This document shows positions 8,106 to 14,787 of a DNA stretch of 25,185 nt, piece by piece. The stretch lies in the NCBI GenBank assembly GCA_002477825.1, contig DLKT01000020.1, forward strand, positions 3,190-28,374, given 5' to 3'. Positions within the stretch are counted from its first letter, which is position 1, and every line of letters begins with the position of its first letter. The stretch is from Caryophanales bacterium UBA7581 (GTDB lineage: Bacteria > Bacillota_I > Bacilli_A > RFN20 > CAG-826). Below the pieces are notes generated by a model. It was not told the origin of the DNA. It saw nothing but the letters and a program-made list of their open reading frames with translations, and searched no databases. A program made the position numbers and the translations under genes.

Positions 8106-8993
8106 ATGAAACTTGAAGATGCAAAGGACCTATATGTTCAATATTTATACGTCGAAAAGGGATTAACTCCCATTACGATTGGTAACTATCTTGATGATCT
8201 CAAGTTGTTTTTTACGTTCTTAAAAGAAAAGCAAGTGGCAGACACCAAAGACCTTCAAAGTGACGATCTTCTTCAATTTGTAAGAGAGCAAAGCATAGAA
8301 GGAAAAATGCCAACTACCATTACAAGAAGAGTTTCAACCTTAAGAAATTTTTATATCTTCTTACAAGGTGAAAACCTCTTCGTTGGAAAAATTCCTGAAA
8401 TTCCCGCTCCTAAAAAAGGCATTCATTTACCTACCTGTCTTTCTTTAGAAGAAGTGGATGCTTTATTAGAAGCACCGGATACCTCTACAGATGCGGGCAT
8501 GCGAGATAAAGCAATGCTAGAACTCATGTATGCTTCAGGTCTACGCGTATCGGAACTTTTATCTTTAGATCGCTCGGGTATTAATTTCGATAATGGTTTA
8601 GTAAGAATTATCGGAAAAGGGCATAAAGAACGCATCGTACCCATGGGCGATTTCGCTAGTGAATACGTGGAAAAATACATGGTAGAAGTAAGAAGCCGTA
8701 ATCCAGGCGCTAAAAGCAAGTATGTCTTCTTAAATCGAAATGGTAAACCTTTAACCCGCCAATATTTCTTTCAACAAGTGAAGAAATACGCAAAACAAGT
8801 GGGTATTCAGGTTTCTATTTCTCCCCACACCTTACGTCACTGCTTTGCCACCCATTTATTAGAAAATGGTGCCGATTTAAGAGCAGTACAAGAGATGCTA
8901 GGGCATACCAACATCGCTACGACGCAAATTTATACTAACATTTCCACGCGTCGAATCGTCAGCGCTTATGATTTGTATACCAAACGGAAATAG
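8106..8993 (+). CDS. xerD: Tyrosine recombinase XerD
   Basis: XerD with XerC resolves chromosome dimers at dif. I choose ATG 8106 because AGGTGG at 8092-8097 is eight bases upstream; an in-frame GTG at 8094 lies inside that site. The 295 residues have an N-terminal SAM-like core-binding domain (about 1-90) and a catalytic domain. Its residues are Arg147 in ASGLRVSE, Lys171 in IGKGHKE, His241 and Arg244 in HTLRHCFATH, His267 in MLGHTNI, and nucleophile Tyr276 in TTQIYTNIS. The length and the adjacency to deoB, as in B. subtilis ripX-drm, favour XerD over XerC or a phage integrase. Confidence 0.92.
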   Translation: MKLEDAKDLYVQYLYVEKGLTPITIGNYLDDLKLFFTFLKEKQVADTKDLQSDDLLQFVREQSIEGKMPTTITRRVSTLRNFYIFLQGENLFVGKIPEIPAPKKGIHLPTCLSLEEVDALLEAPDTSTDAGMRDKAMLELMYASGLRVSELLSLDRSGINFDNGLVRIIGKGHKERIVPMGDFASEYVEKYMVEVRSRNPGAKSKYVFLNRNGKPLTRQYFFQQVKKYAKQVGIQVSISPHTLRHCFATHLLENGADLRAVQEMLGHTNIATTQIYTNISTRRIVSAYDLYTKRK

Positions 8994-9001
8994 TGTATAC
9001 T
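8973..9001 (+). promoter_or_regulatory. Candidate deoB promoter
   Basis: TTGTAT at 8973-8978 and TATACT at 8996-9001 are separated by 17 bases. The -35 lies in the last codons of xerD and the -10 overlaps its end. The predicted start near 9008 leaves a short leader with GAGGAG before the deoB ATG. Confidence 0.45.
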
Positions 9002-9024
9002 ATGTATAGAAAAGAGGAGAGTTT

Positions 9025-10218
9025 ATGAAAAAATTCAAAAGAATATTTATTATCGTAATGGATTCCGCTGGCATTGGTGCTATGAAAGATGCCGCTAAAT
9101 TCCATGACGCCGGGACGAATACCTTTGTACATACCTCTATTCGCTGTGGTGGACTCAATATTCCCACCCTTGAATCCTTAGGCATTCGTGATTTAGGACC
9201 TGTGGTTGGTACAAAAGTTGTATCTCACCCGCACGCTTATTCGATGATCTTAAATGAAGCGAGTAACGGAAAAGATACGATGACAGGCCACTGGGAAATG
9301 ATGGGAATTTTAACAACCAAACCATTCCAAACTTTTACAGACCATGGTTTCCCCCAAGCTTTAATTGATGAATTAGAAGAAAAAACGGGACATAAGGTTA
9401 TTGGTAACTATGCTTCTAGTGGTACTGAAATCTTAGTGAAACTCGGAGAAGAGCAAATGAAAGAAAACTCTTTAATCGTTTATACTTCCGCCGATAGCGT
9501 GCTTCAAATCGCTGCTCATGAAGAAGTGACAGGCGTTAAAGAATTATATCGTTGCTGTGAAATTGCTCGTGAAATCTGCATGCGCCCTGAATATTTAGTG
9601 GGCCGTGTTATCGCTCGTCCTTTTATAGGAAAAGACGCGACTTCCTTTAAAAGAACCTCTAATCGCCATGATTACGCTTTATCTCCATCAGGGATTACCG
9701 CGATGGATATCTTAAAAGAGCATGGCTATGAAGTTTCTTGCATTGGTAAGATTTATGATATCTTTAATGGCGCAGGTGCCACCCGTACCCAAAAGACGGT
9801 TTCTAACGTTGACGGCATGAATAAAACCATTGAAGAAGCCAAAAACAAAGATTATGAAGGAATTTGCTTCGTCAACTTAGTCGAATTCGATAGTGAATAT
9901 GGTCACCGTCGTAACCCCATTGGTTATGGTCACTGTTTTGAAGAATTCGATGTTAAATTAAAAGAACTCCTCGAAGTTCTTCATGATGACGATTTAGTTT
10001 TAGTCACTGCGGACCATGGAAATGATCCAACCCACACCGGAACGGATCACACCCGTGAACACGTCCCATTATTATGCTATTCGAAGTTATTTAAAGAAGG
10101 GCATATGTTAGATGAACGGAATTCCTTTGCGGATATCGGAGCAACCATCTTAGAAAACTTCGGTTTAACCAAAGATCCTTCGATGATTGGTACCGTAATT
10201 GAAGACTTATTAAAATAA
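9025..10218 (+). CDS. deoB: Phosphopentomutase
   Basis: DeoB interconverts ribose (or deoxyribose) 1-phosphate and 5-phosphate, linking nucleoside salvage to central metabolism. The 397 residues match the family length. Visible motifs: IIVMDSAGIGAM with the first metal aspartate, NGKDTMTGHWEMMG with the active-site threonine, YTSADSVLQIAAHEE, IGKIYDIF, VEFDSEYGHRR and the metal-binding TADHGNDPTHTGTDHTREHVP. An AGAGGAG site precedes the ATG. Its partner punA, common next to deoB in Bacillus, is missing: a strong terminator follows the stop and the next gene is convergent. Confidence 0.95.
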   Translation: MKKFKRIFIIVMDSAGIGAMKDAAKFHDAGTNTFVHTSIRCGGLNIPTLESLGIRDLGPVVGTKVVSHPHAYSMILNEASNGKDTMTGHWEMMGILTTKPFQTFTDHGFPQALIDELEEKTGHKVIGNYASSGTEILVKLGEEQMKENSLIVYTSADSVLQIAAHEEVTGVKELYRCCEIAREICMRPEYLVGRVIARPFIGKDATSFKRTSNRHDYALSPSGITAMDILKEHGYEVSCIGKIYDIFNGAGATRTQKTVSNVDGMNKTIEEAKNKDYEGICFVNLVEFDSEYGHRRNPIGYGHCFEEFDVKLKELLEVLHDDDLVLVTADHGNDPTHTGTDHTREHVPLLCYSKLFKEGHMLDERNSFADIGATILENFGLTKDPSMIGTVIEDLLK

Positions 10219-10222
10219 AAGC

Positions 10223-10852
10223 CTATAAGCGCCCATCTGCGGCGCTTTTTATTTTGGCTAAGCATTTATTCGTATAGGTCAAATATCCTTCGCTTTGGAG
10301 CTTAGAAATCAAGCGAGAAGCCGTTTCTCGAGGAATACATAGTTCTTTGGCAAAAGATGTAATAGAAGAAATAACATAGACATTTTGATTTTCTTTCCAT
10401 TTCCATTCTAAAAAGGCTTTCATGCGTTTGGTTAGATTTTGAATAGAAAGAATGTTGTAGCGTTTGGTAAGGGTAATCGTCTTATCTGCGATAATCGACA
10501 TATAAATTGAGAAAAATTCCGCATTATTTCTTAATAAAGCGAATAAATCTTCTTTAGTAATTTCATAAAGAACCACAGGTTCTAGCGTCATAATATCACT
10601 TAAATAAATAGGAGAAGAGGAAAAAATCAAGTTATTTCCAAATATTGAAGGCGCATGAAAAAGATTAAAAACACTTTCATTTCCATCTTCATCCGTCTTC
10701 GTCATAACGATACTACCTTGGATAATAAAACTCACGGTATTACAAGTATCTCCCATATGATGTAAAAATGTTTTGTTGTTATATTCATGAATCATAAATA
10801 ATTTTCTTTCTTCGTCTTTTAAAGAAAAGAGTAAACCTTGAATTTTATCCAT
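10223..10852 (-). CDS. Crp/Fnr-family transcription regulator
   Basis: This 209-residue protein has an N-terminal cyclic-nucleotide-binding-like beta barrel (about 15-120), a dimerisation helix (about 115-150) and a winged helix-turn-helix (about 163-190). The recognition helix PRETASRLISKL has Arg175, Glu176 and Arg180 in the pattern CRP uses to read TGTGA. A perfect TGTGA-N6-TCACA palindrome lies just upstream at 10869-10884. It lacks the N-terminal cysteine cluster of FNR (cysteines only at 37, 172, 197), so an oxygen-sensing iron-sulfur role is unlikely. The effector is unknown. The gene diverges from an ABC importer, its likely target, and its 3' end overlaps the deoB terminator. AGGAGC precedes the start. 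Confidence 0.9.
   Translation of the reverse strand: MDKIQGLLFSLKDEERKLFMIHEYNNKTFLHHMGDTCNTVSFIIQGSIVMTKTDEDGNESVFNLFHAPSIFGNNLIFSSSPIYLSDIMTLEPVVLYEITKEDLFALLRNNAEFFSIYMSIIADKTITLTKRYNILSIQNLTKRMKAFLEWKWKENQNVYVISSITSFAKELCIPRETASRLISKLQSEGYLTYTNKCLAKIKSAADGRL
10227..10250 (+). terminator. Rho-independent terminator of deoB
   Basis: The stem AAGCGCC (10227-10233) and GGCGCTT (10241-10247) has a 7-nt loop and a T-run, eight bases after the deoB stop. It lies inside the last codons of the convergent regulator gene, so the same bases also encode protein on the other strand. Confidence 0.85.
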
Positions 10853-10868
10853 CTTTTTTGCTCCTTTT

Positions 10869-10884
10869 TGTGATAATTATCACA
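10869..10884. promoter_or_regulatory. CRP-like operator, perfect 16-bp palindrome
   Basis: TGTGATAATTATCACA is a perfect inverted repeat with both TGTGA half-sites of the CRP consensus. Its centre at 10876.5 lies at about -41.5 from the start predicted from the + strand -10 (10906-10911), the class II activator position. On the - strand it lies at about +6 to +21 of the regulator's own promoter, where binding should repress. Confidence 0.8.
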
Positions 10885-10896
10885 GTATCATTTTTT

Positions 10897-10902
10897 ATTA
10901 TA
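10897..10902 (-). promoter_or_regulatory. -10 element of the Crp/Fnr-type regulator
   Basis: Read on the - strand this is TATAAT, with a start predicted near 10890. A weak -35 TTCACC (10926-10921) is 18 bases away. The operator lies just downstream of the predicted start. Confidence 0.5.
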
Positions 10903-10905
10903 GCA

Positions 10906-10911
10906 TATAAT
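10906..10911 (+). promoter_or_regulatory. -10 element of the ABC importer genes
   Basis: TATAAT is followed by a predicted start near 10918 and by the ribosome site GAGGTGA (10919-10925). No -35 hexamer is recognisable (CAGTAT at the expected place), consistent with dependence on an activator at the palindrome. It interleaves with the divergent regulator promoter. Confidence 0.6.
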
Positions 10912-10930
10912 AAACATCGAGGTGAAATTT

Positions 10931-11893
10931 ATGAAAAAAAACTTATTTACATTCTTATTATTAGCCCTTTGCTTAACGGGCTGCCAAAATGGTGAAAAGC
11001 CAAGCACATCCAATACAACAGAGCTTCCTACAAGTTCTTCTAGCACAGTAGAACAAAAAAATGCGACAATTATCTCGCCTAAAGGAACACCAGCGATTGC
11101 CATTGCCAATTACGCTATCAATCATCAAGATGATGTCGAACTCGTTGCCGGTCCTGATGCTTTAGTAGCCGCATTTACCGGAGGAACCAAAGATATTATC
11201 GTCGCTCCAATTAATTTGGGCGCTATGCGTTATAACAGTGGAAATACCACTTATCGCTTATATCGCACAATTGTTTGGGATAATCTTTATGTTGTATCTC
11301 GTACCAAAATTAACACCATTGAAGATTTAAAAGACAAGGATATCACATCCTTTGGTAAGGGAAGTACCCCACAAATCGTCTTAGAAACTATCTTCAATCA
11401 CGCTAATTTTGCTAAAGATAAGATTACTTATACCGATAATGTTGTCTCCGCTTTAAGTATGTTTAATACCAATCAAGCCGATATCGTTATTTCCGCTCAA
11501 CCTAACGTTTCTAGCTTAACTCCTAATGACACGGATTTATTTGTTACATCTTTAAGTACTTTCTGGAAAGATGCAACTAACTTAGAAACCTATCCTCAAA
11601 GTGGTATTTTCGTGAAAAATGATAGCTTAGATCAAATTAAAGACACATTAACCGCGATTGATGAACAATATAACACCATCAACGAAAACGTTGAAAGCAC
11701 CGCTAAAAATGCGTCTCAATTATTAGAAATGCCAGAAGCTTTACTCAAGAAAGCCATTCCAAACTGTGGTTATAAAGTAGTCGAAGACGAATTTACCTAT
11801 GTTAAAGGTTATTATCAAGCCATGATTGACTTAGGTTTAGATAAAGCCGTAGGAGGTAAGTTACCAGATGAAAACTTCTACATTACAAAGTAG
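10931..11893 (+). CDS. ABC transporter substrate-binding lipoprotein (NMT1/SsuA-like)
   Basis: The first 18 residues are a lipoprotein signal with lipobox LTGC (Cys18), followed by a Ser/Thr-rich tether. The mature part has the two-lobed fold suggested by TIISPKGTPAIAIANYA, DIIVAPINLGAM, and SFGKGSTPQIVLE near residue 140, as in nitrate/sulfonate/thiamine-precursor binding proteins. Substrate cannot be told. ATG 10931 is chosen over GTG 10922 because the latter overlaps the GAGGTGA ribosome site. It overlaps the permease gene by 26 bases, so the two are co-translated. No ATPase gene is beside them. It is probably controlled by the divergent Crp/Fnr-type regulator. Confidence 0.85.
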   Translation: MKKNLFTFLLLALCLTGCQNGEKPSTSNTTELPTSSSSTVEQKNATIISPKGTPAIAIANYAINHQDDVELVAGPDALVAAFTGGTKDIIVAPINLGAMRYNSGNTTYRLYRTIVWDNLYVVSRTKINTIEDLKDKDITSFGKGSTPQIVLETIFNHANFAKDKITYTDNVVSALSMFNTNQADIVISAQPNVSSLTPNDTDLFVTSLSTFWKDATNLETYPQSGIFVKNDSLDQIKDTLTAIDEQYNTINENVESTAKNASQLLEMPEALLKKAIPNCGYKVVEDEFTYVKGYYQAMIDLGLDKAVGGKLPDENFYITK

Positions 11894-12626
11894 AAGAAAA
11901 TCTTGGCTAGCTTCTTGCATATCCTTTGTCTTTATTATTGGACTCTTTATTCTTATATCATCTAAAGCGAAGGATAGCCAAATCTATCCTTCGTTAAAAC
12001 AAGTATTTCAACAAATTGGTTATATCTTTACCCATCAATATGAAGGTTTATCTTTCATTTATACCTTTTTAAGAGTTTTATTTGTTTTAGTACTTGCCAT
12101 TATTAGTTCCTTACTCATATCTTATTTATATTATTTAAAGCAATGGACCTATGGCTTCTTTCAACCGATTTTGGTTATCATGAAGAGCATACCTGTGGTT
12201 GCTTTAGCGGTTTATATGTTTCTTCTTGTAGGAAGTAAAAGAGGACCTTATTTCATCGCTTATTTAGTCGCTTTACCCATTATGCTAGAAGGATTTATTC
12301 TTGGTATTGATTCAATACCACAACCGATCCAAATGGAATTAGCGCTTACGGAAGTACCTAAATGGAAGAAATTCATTCAAATTTACCTTCCTATGATGAA
12401 AAAAAGCTTAGTTACCGCCTTCCTTCAAACCTTAGGAATTACCTTTAAATCCATGATTATGGGTGAATATGTCTGTCAAACCAAAAATAGCATTGGCGTT
12501 CTTATTTATGATTCAAAGTCATTCTTAGAAATGGACATGCTTTTAGCGGTGAGTATTCTTATCGTAATCATCGTATTTATCGGTGAAGTCATTGCTAAAA
12601 GAATAGAGAAAAAATTGTTTGCATAA
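11868..12626 (+). CDS. ABC transporter permease (SsuC/TauC-like)
   Basis: The 252-residue membrane protein has about six hydrophobic segments (near residues 16-32, 63-85, 92-120, 127-145, 180-200 and 225-245). Its cytoplasmic coupling loop ELALTEVPKWKKFIQIYLP resembles the EAA motif that docks on the ATPase. This is the pattern of importer permeases of the nitrate/sulfonate/taurine type. A strong AGGAGGT (11851-11857) inside the upstream gene drives translation. A hairpin terminator follows at once, so the operon ends here without an ATP-binding subunit; a shared ATPase encoded elsewhere would be needed. Confidence 0.85.
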   Translation: MKTSTLQSRRKSWLASCISFVFIIGLFILISSKAKDSQIYPSLKQVFQQIGYIFTHQYEGLSFIYTFLRVLFVLVLAIISSLLISYLYYLKQWTYGFFQPILVIMKSIPVVALAVYMFLLVGSKRGPYFIAYLVALPIMLEGFILGIDSIPQPIQMELALTEVPKWKKFIQIYLPMMKKSLVTAFLQTLGITFKSMIMGEYVCQTKNSIGVLIYDSKSFLEMDMLLAVSILIVIIVFIGEVIAKRIEKKLFA

Positions 12627-12630
12627 AATG

Positions 12631-12660
12631 ACGATAGATAGCTTTATCTATCGTTTTTTT
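12631..12660 (+). terminator. Terminator of the ABC importer operon
   Basis: A perfect 10-bp stem, ACGATAGATA (12631-12640) and TATCTATCGT (12645-12654), has a GCTT loop and a run of seven T, four bases after the permease stop. Confidence 0.92.
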
Positions 12661-12710
12661 CTTATATTTCAACGATTTTCACACTATATTTCCACTTAAG
12701 CCAAACAATA

Positions 12711-12719
12711 TGTTAAAAT
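12711..12719 (+). promoter_or_regulatory. Candidate promoter of the small membrane protein gene
   Basis: TGTTAAAAT is an extended -10 (TAAAAT at 12714-12719). The best -35, TTTCCA at 12689-12694, has a long 19-base spacer. The ribosome site AGGGGAGTGAG follows before ATG 12747. Confidence 0.4.
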
Positions 12720-12746
12720 TTAAATAACTAATAGGGGAGTGAGTTC

Positions 12747-13241
12747 ATGAAGAAAAAACTACATAAACGAAGACTAATAAAATACACATTTCTAATTGAA
12801 TGGGCCTTTTTATTAATAAGTCTTCCATTTATCATTATTTCTTTTTTTCCTCCTTATATTGAGAATATGACATATCAAATTATTCATATCTGTGGAGCGA
12901 GCACTATTATCATACTATTTTTCTTTTTTTTATTTATTCAAATTAAGTATTCACCGATTCAATTTGATGAAGAAAAAATCACTATAACGAAATATAAATT
13001 ATTTCGCATCAATAAAATCGTTCAGCAACAAGTCTTCTATTATAAAGATATTGAATCCATTCAATTCCGAAATCGTTCAGTTTTTAGTTTCTTAGCCCAT
13101 AATGATCAAGATATGACTATTTTTCTTAAAAACGGTATAAATGAGCGGATTGCTCTTAATTATTATGTTTATTTCCTATCAAAAACAATGATTTTAAAGG
13201 CATTTAAAGCATTTAAGAAGAAGGAACTTATTCCTCAATAA
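12747..13241 (+). CDS. Small membrane protein of unknown function
   Basis: I do not recognise this 164-residue protein. It has a very basic start (MKKKLHKRRLIK), two hydrophobic segments (about residues 14-36 and 44-67) and a soluble C-terminal part. The string YSPIQFDEEKITITKY and later short strands look like the bacterial PH-like domain found behind paired membrane helices; this is a guess from pattern only. It stands alone, with a promoter upstream and a terminator downstream, between the ABC importer and the MazF-like gene. Its AT-rich, phenylalanine- and isoleucine-heavy composition differs from the neighbouring housekeeping genes and may reflect the membrane segments or acquisition. 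Confidence 0.75.
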   Translation: MKKKLHKRRLIKYTFLIEWAFLLISLPFIIISFFPPYIENMTYQIIHICGASTIIILFFFFLFIQIKYSPIQFDEEKITITKYKLFRINKIVQQQVFYYKDIESIQFRNRSVFSFLAHNDQDMTIFLKNGINERIALNYYVYFLSKTMILKAFKAFKKKELIPQ

Positions 13242-13251
13242 ACGCTTTAGT

Positions 13252-13283
13252 AGCGTCCATCTCAGAGCTTGGACGCTTTTTTT
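13252..13283 (+). terminator. Terminator of the small membrane protein gene
   Basis: The stem AGCGTCC (13252-13258) and GGACGCT (13271-13277) has a 12-nt loop and is followed by a T-run to 13283. Confidence 0.85.
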
Positions 13284-13369
13284 ATGCGCTTTTCCCTTGC
13301 AAGAATATTCACAATTTGTTAGGAATAATTTCATTTCCTTCGTATATAAAATATAGGAGATGAATAACT

Positions 13370-13933
13370 ATGGAAACTAAACCTAATGAACCCTATTATA
13401 AATTCAAAGAAAAAGGCGATGAGGATGAAGATAAAGAACGTAGCGTAAAAAAGCAACTGACTCTTCAAATGAAAGGTCTTAAATCGCAACTAGAATGGTT
13501 AAAGCGTCAGATTGAATATCTAACTTTCGCTGAGACGCATGAATCACAATTTGAATTAAAGAAAGGCGAAATCTATGAATTCGATTGGGGCGTCAATGTG
13601 AATACGGAATTCAGCAACCGACATTACGGTGTCGTGTTAGCGGATTCTTCTAAAAATAATCCACTCGTTTTAGTATGTCCTTTAAAGACAAATCGTTATG
13701 GAGCGAATCCACATAGCGATGTGAATATTGGTTATGTCACACAAATTGTATCGAACGCTGAGACGCTAGCGGTCGTCAATCAGATCCGCGCTCTTGATAA
13801 ATTACGACTTTATGTAAGACCAATTATTCATGAAACGATTACCAATCCAGAAGGTAAAATGTGTGTCAGTGAAGAACAGATGAAATTAATTGAAAAAGGC
13901 ATTCTTAGAATCCTCAAAATCTCAAATAAGTAA
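13370..13933 (+). CDS. PemK/MazF-like protein with a charged N-terminal extension, no visible antitoxin
   Basis: Residues from about 64 to the end match the MazF/PemK endoribonuclease fold: KKGEIYEFDWG opens the barrel, NRHYGVVLAD holds a candidate catalytic arginine (Arg84), LVLVCPLKTN is the second core strand, and VVNQIRALDKLRL is the family hallmark. MazF toxins are about 110 residues. Here about 60 extra residues precede the fold: an acidic-basic stretch and a likely coiled coil (about 25-52, KKQLTLQMKGLKSQLEWLKRQ region). No antitoxin-sized gene lies upstream or downstream. TAGGAGATGA precedes the ATG. It could be a solitary toxin, a toxin with an internal regulatory segment, or a repurposed RNA-binding protein; RNase activity is inferred from family only. 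Confidence 0.82.
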   Translation: METKPNEPYYKFKEKGDEDEDKERSVKKQLTLQMKGLKSQLEWLKRQIEYLTFAETHESQFELKKGEIYEFDWGVNVNTEFSNRHYGVVLADSSKNNPLVLVCPLKTNRYGANPHSDVNIGYVTQIVSNAETLAVVNQIRALDKLRLYVRPIIHETITNPEGKMCVSEEQMKLIEKGILRILKISNK

Positions 13934-13975
13934 ATTCAGTTATAATTTAGTAGTTATTTAGTAGTTATAAAGTAG
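13932..13975 (+). repeat. Three clear and one degenerate 11-nt repeats at the MazF-like stop codon
   Basis: A degenerate unit AAATTCAGTTA (13932-13942) overlaps the stop. TAATTTAGTAG, TTATTTAGTAG and TTATAAAGTAG follow at exact 11-base spacing up to 13975. Stops at 13948, 13959 and 13973 cover all three frames. Confidence 0.88.
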
Positions 13976-14091
13976 ATTAAACACACCAATGGATTGTGGA
14001 TAAGTCAGCAAAATATCGATAAATACTAAAGAAATAAACTTATCATCAAATGTTGAAAAGTCCGATTAAAAGCCGTTTTTAGCAAATTTAC

Positions 14092-14128
14092 TTTACATAA
14101 TAATGATTATACGAAGTTGCTATATACT
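14092..14128 (+). repeat. Repeat copy A (direct)
   Basis: TTTACATAA (14092-14100) is followed four bases later by a 24-bp block (14105-14128) that starts GATTATACGAAGTTGC and ends TATATACT. The block is identical to 14804-14827. Confidence 0.9.
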
Positions 14129-14155
14129 AAAAATTGTTGTCGTTTATTGTCATTT

Positions 14156-14212
14156 AGCCGACTTTGCAATGATAAGTTTACGGGGTGTTTATCATTTCAA
14201 CTCATTTCGGCT
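14156..14212. repeat. Two-tier stem-loop
   Basis: AGCCGA (14156-14161) pairs with TCGGCT (14207-14212), and inside it AATGATAA (14168-14175) pairs with TTATCATT (14189-14196) around the loop GTTTACGGGGTGT. There is no T-run, so it is not a typical terminator. Confidence 0.75.
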
Positions 14213-14253
14213 CTTACCCTTAGTATTAGTATATATATCTTAGTCAAATAAAA

Positions 14254-14277
14254 TAGCCATAGATATAACAATGGCTA
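14254..14277. repeat. Short inverted repeat
   Basis: TAGCCAT (14254-14260) and ATGGCTA (14271-14277) form a 7-bp stem with a 10-nt loop and no T-run. Confidence 0.6.
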
Positions 14278-14325
14278 AGTGTTGTTGAACGGAACTTTTC
14301 ACGTCATTTTTTTGTGGGTGATAAC

Positions 14326-14368
14326 CAAGCATAGCCCCATAGTGCAAGCACTCTTTTGCTTATGCTTG
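14326..14368. repeat. Nested inverted repeats
   Basis: CAAGCATA (14326-14333) pairs with TATGCTTG (14361-14368). Between them is the palindrome AGTGCAAGCACT (14341-14352). Confidence 0.7.
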
Positions 14369-14404
14369 TTGCATCGCATTTTGTGGCAGTGTGCGCCAGT
14401 CGTA

Positions 14405-14476
14405 AAGTGCTAGTTCTAGCGTAGTGCCCCGCATAGCATTTTTGGTTTCGAACGGGTTGCCTATTCACTAGCACTT
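14405..14476. repeat. Inverted repeat with internal palindrome
   Basis: AAGTGCTAG (14405-14413) pairs with CTAGCACTT (14468-14476). The first arm overlaps the palindrome GCTAGTTCTAGC (14409-14420). Confidence 0.7.
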
Positions 14477-14659
14477 GACTACTTCACTTTTTCTCTTCTT
14501 GACTTGGTTTGTGATTTACGCCACTTTAAAGCGTCCTATTGCCAAAGGGGGCATAATTCCCCTTACACCCCTCTTTTGCTCAATGAAGACGCCTTTAAAC
14601 GGCTTTTATCACTTCTTGAGCCTCTTTACTTCACTGCATTATGTTTCTTTTTGTTGCGA

Positions 14660-14691
14660 GCAACTATCGTATAATCCCGTATTATGTAAAC
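14660..14691 (-). repeat. Repeat copy C (inverted)
   Basis: On the - strand it reads GTTTACATAA (14691-14682), a 5-base gap, then GATTATACGATAGTTGC (14676-14660). This matches copies A and B except for one inserted base, and it stops before the TATATACT end. It faces copy B across about 95 bp, so the pair could form a cruciform. Confidence 0.8.
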
Positions 14692-14705
14692 TTGGTTACC
14701 TTAAC

Positions 14706-14730
14706 GAGCATGCCTTTTCTCTGCATGCTC
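14706..14730. repeat. Perfect stem-loop between repeat copies C and B
   Basis: GAGCATGC (14706-14713) and GCATGCTC (14723-14730) form an 8-bp stem with a 9-nt loop. It sits inside the arm-to-arm interval of the inverted pair C/B. Confidence 0.7.
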
Positions 14731-14787
14731 ACTCTCTTAACGCCGCTATCTTAACGCTTACCACTTTCAGCGAGATGACCGCTCATG

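Noticed and set aside
13995..14003. TGTGGATAA, a DnaA-box match, with type II topoisomerase genes in the window (possible replication origin)
   Set aside because: Only one box was seen, there is no dnaA or dnaN, and the topoisomerase genes are parC/parE rather than gyrA/gyrB.
14449..14464. tRNA T-arm-like GTTCGAAACC on the - strand
   Set aside because: The bases flanking the loop do not pair and no acceptor or anticodon arm is present.
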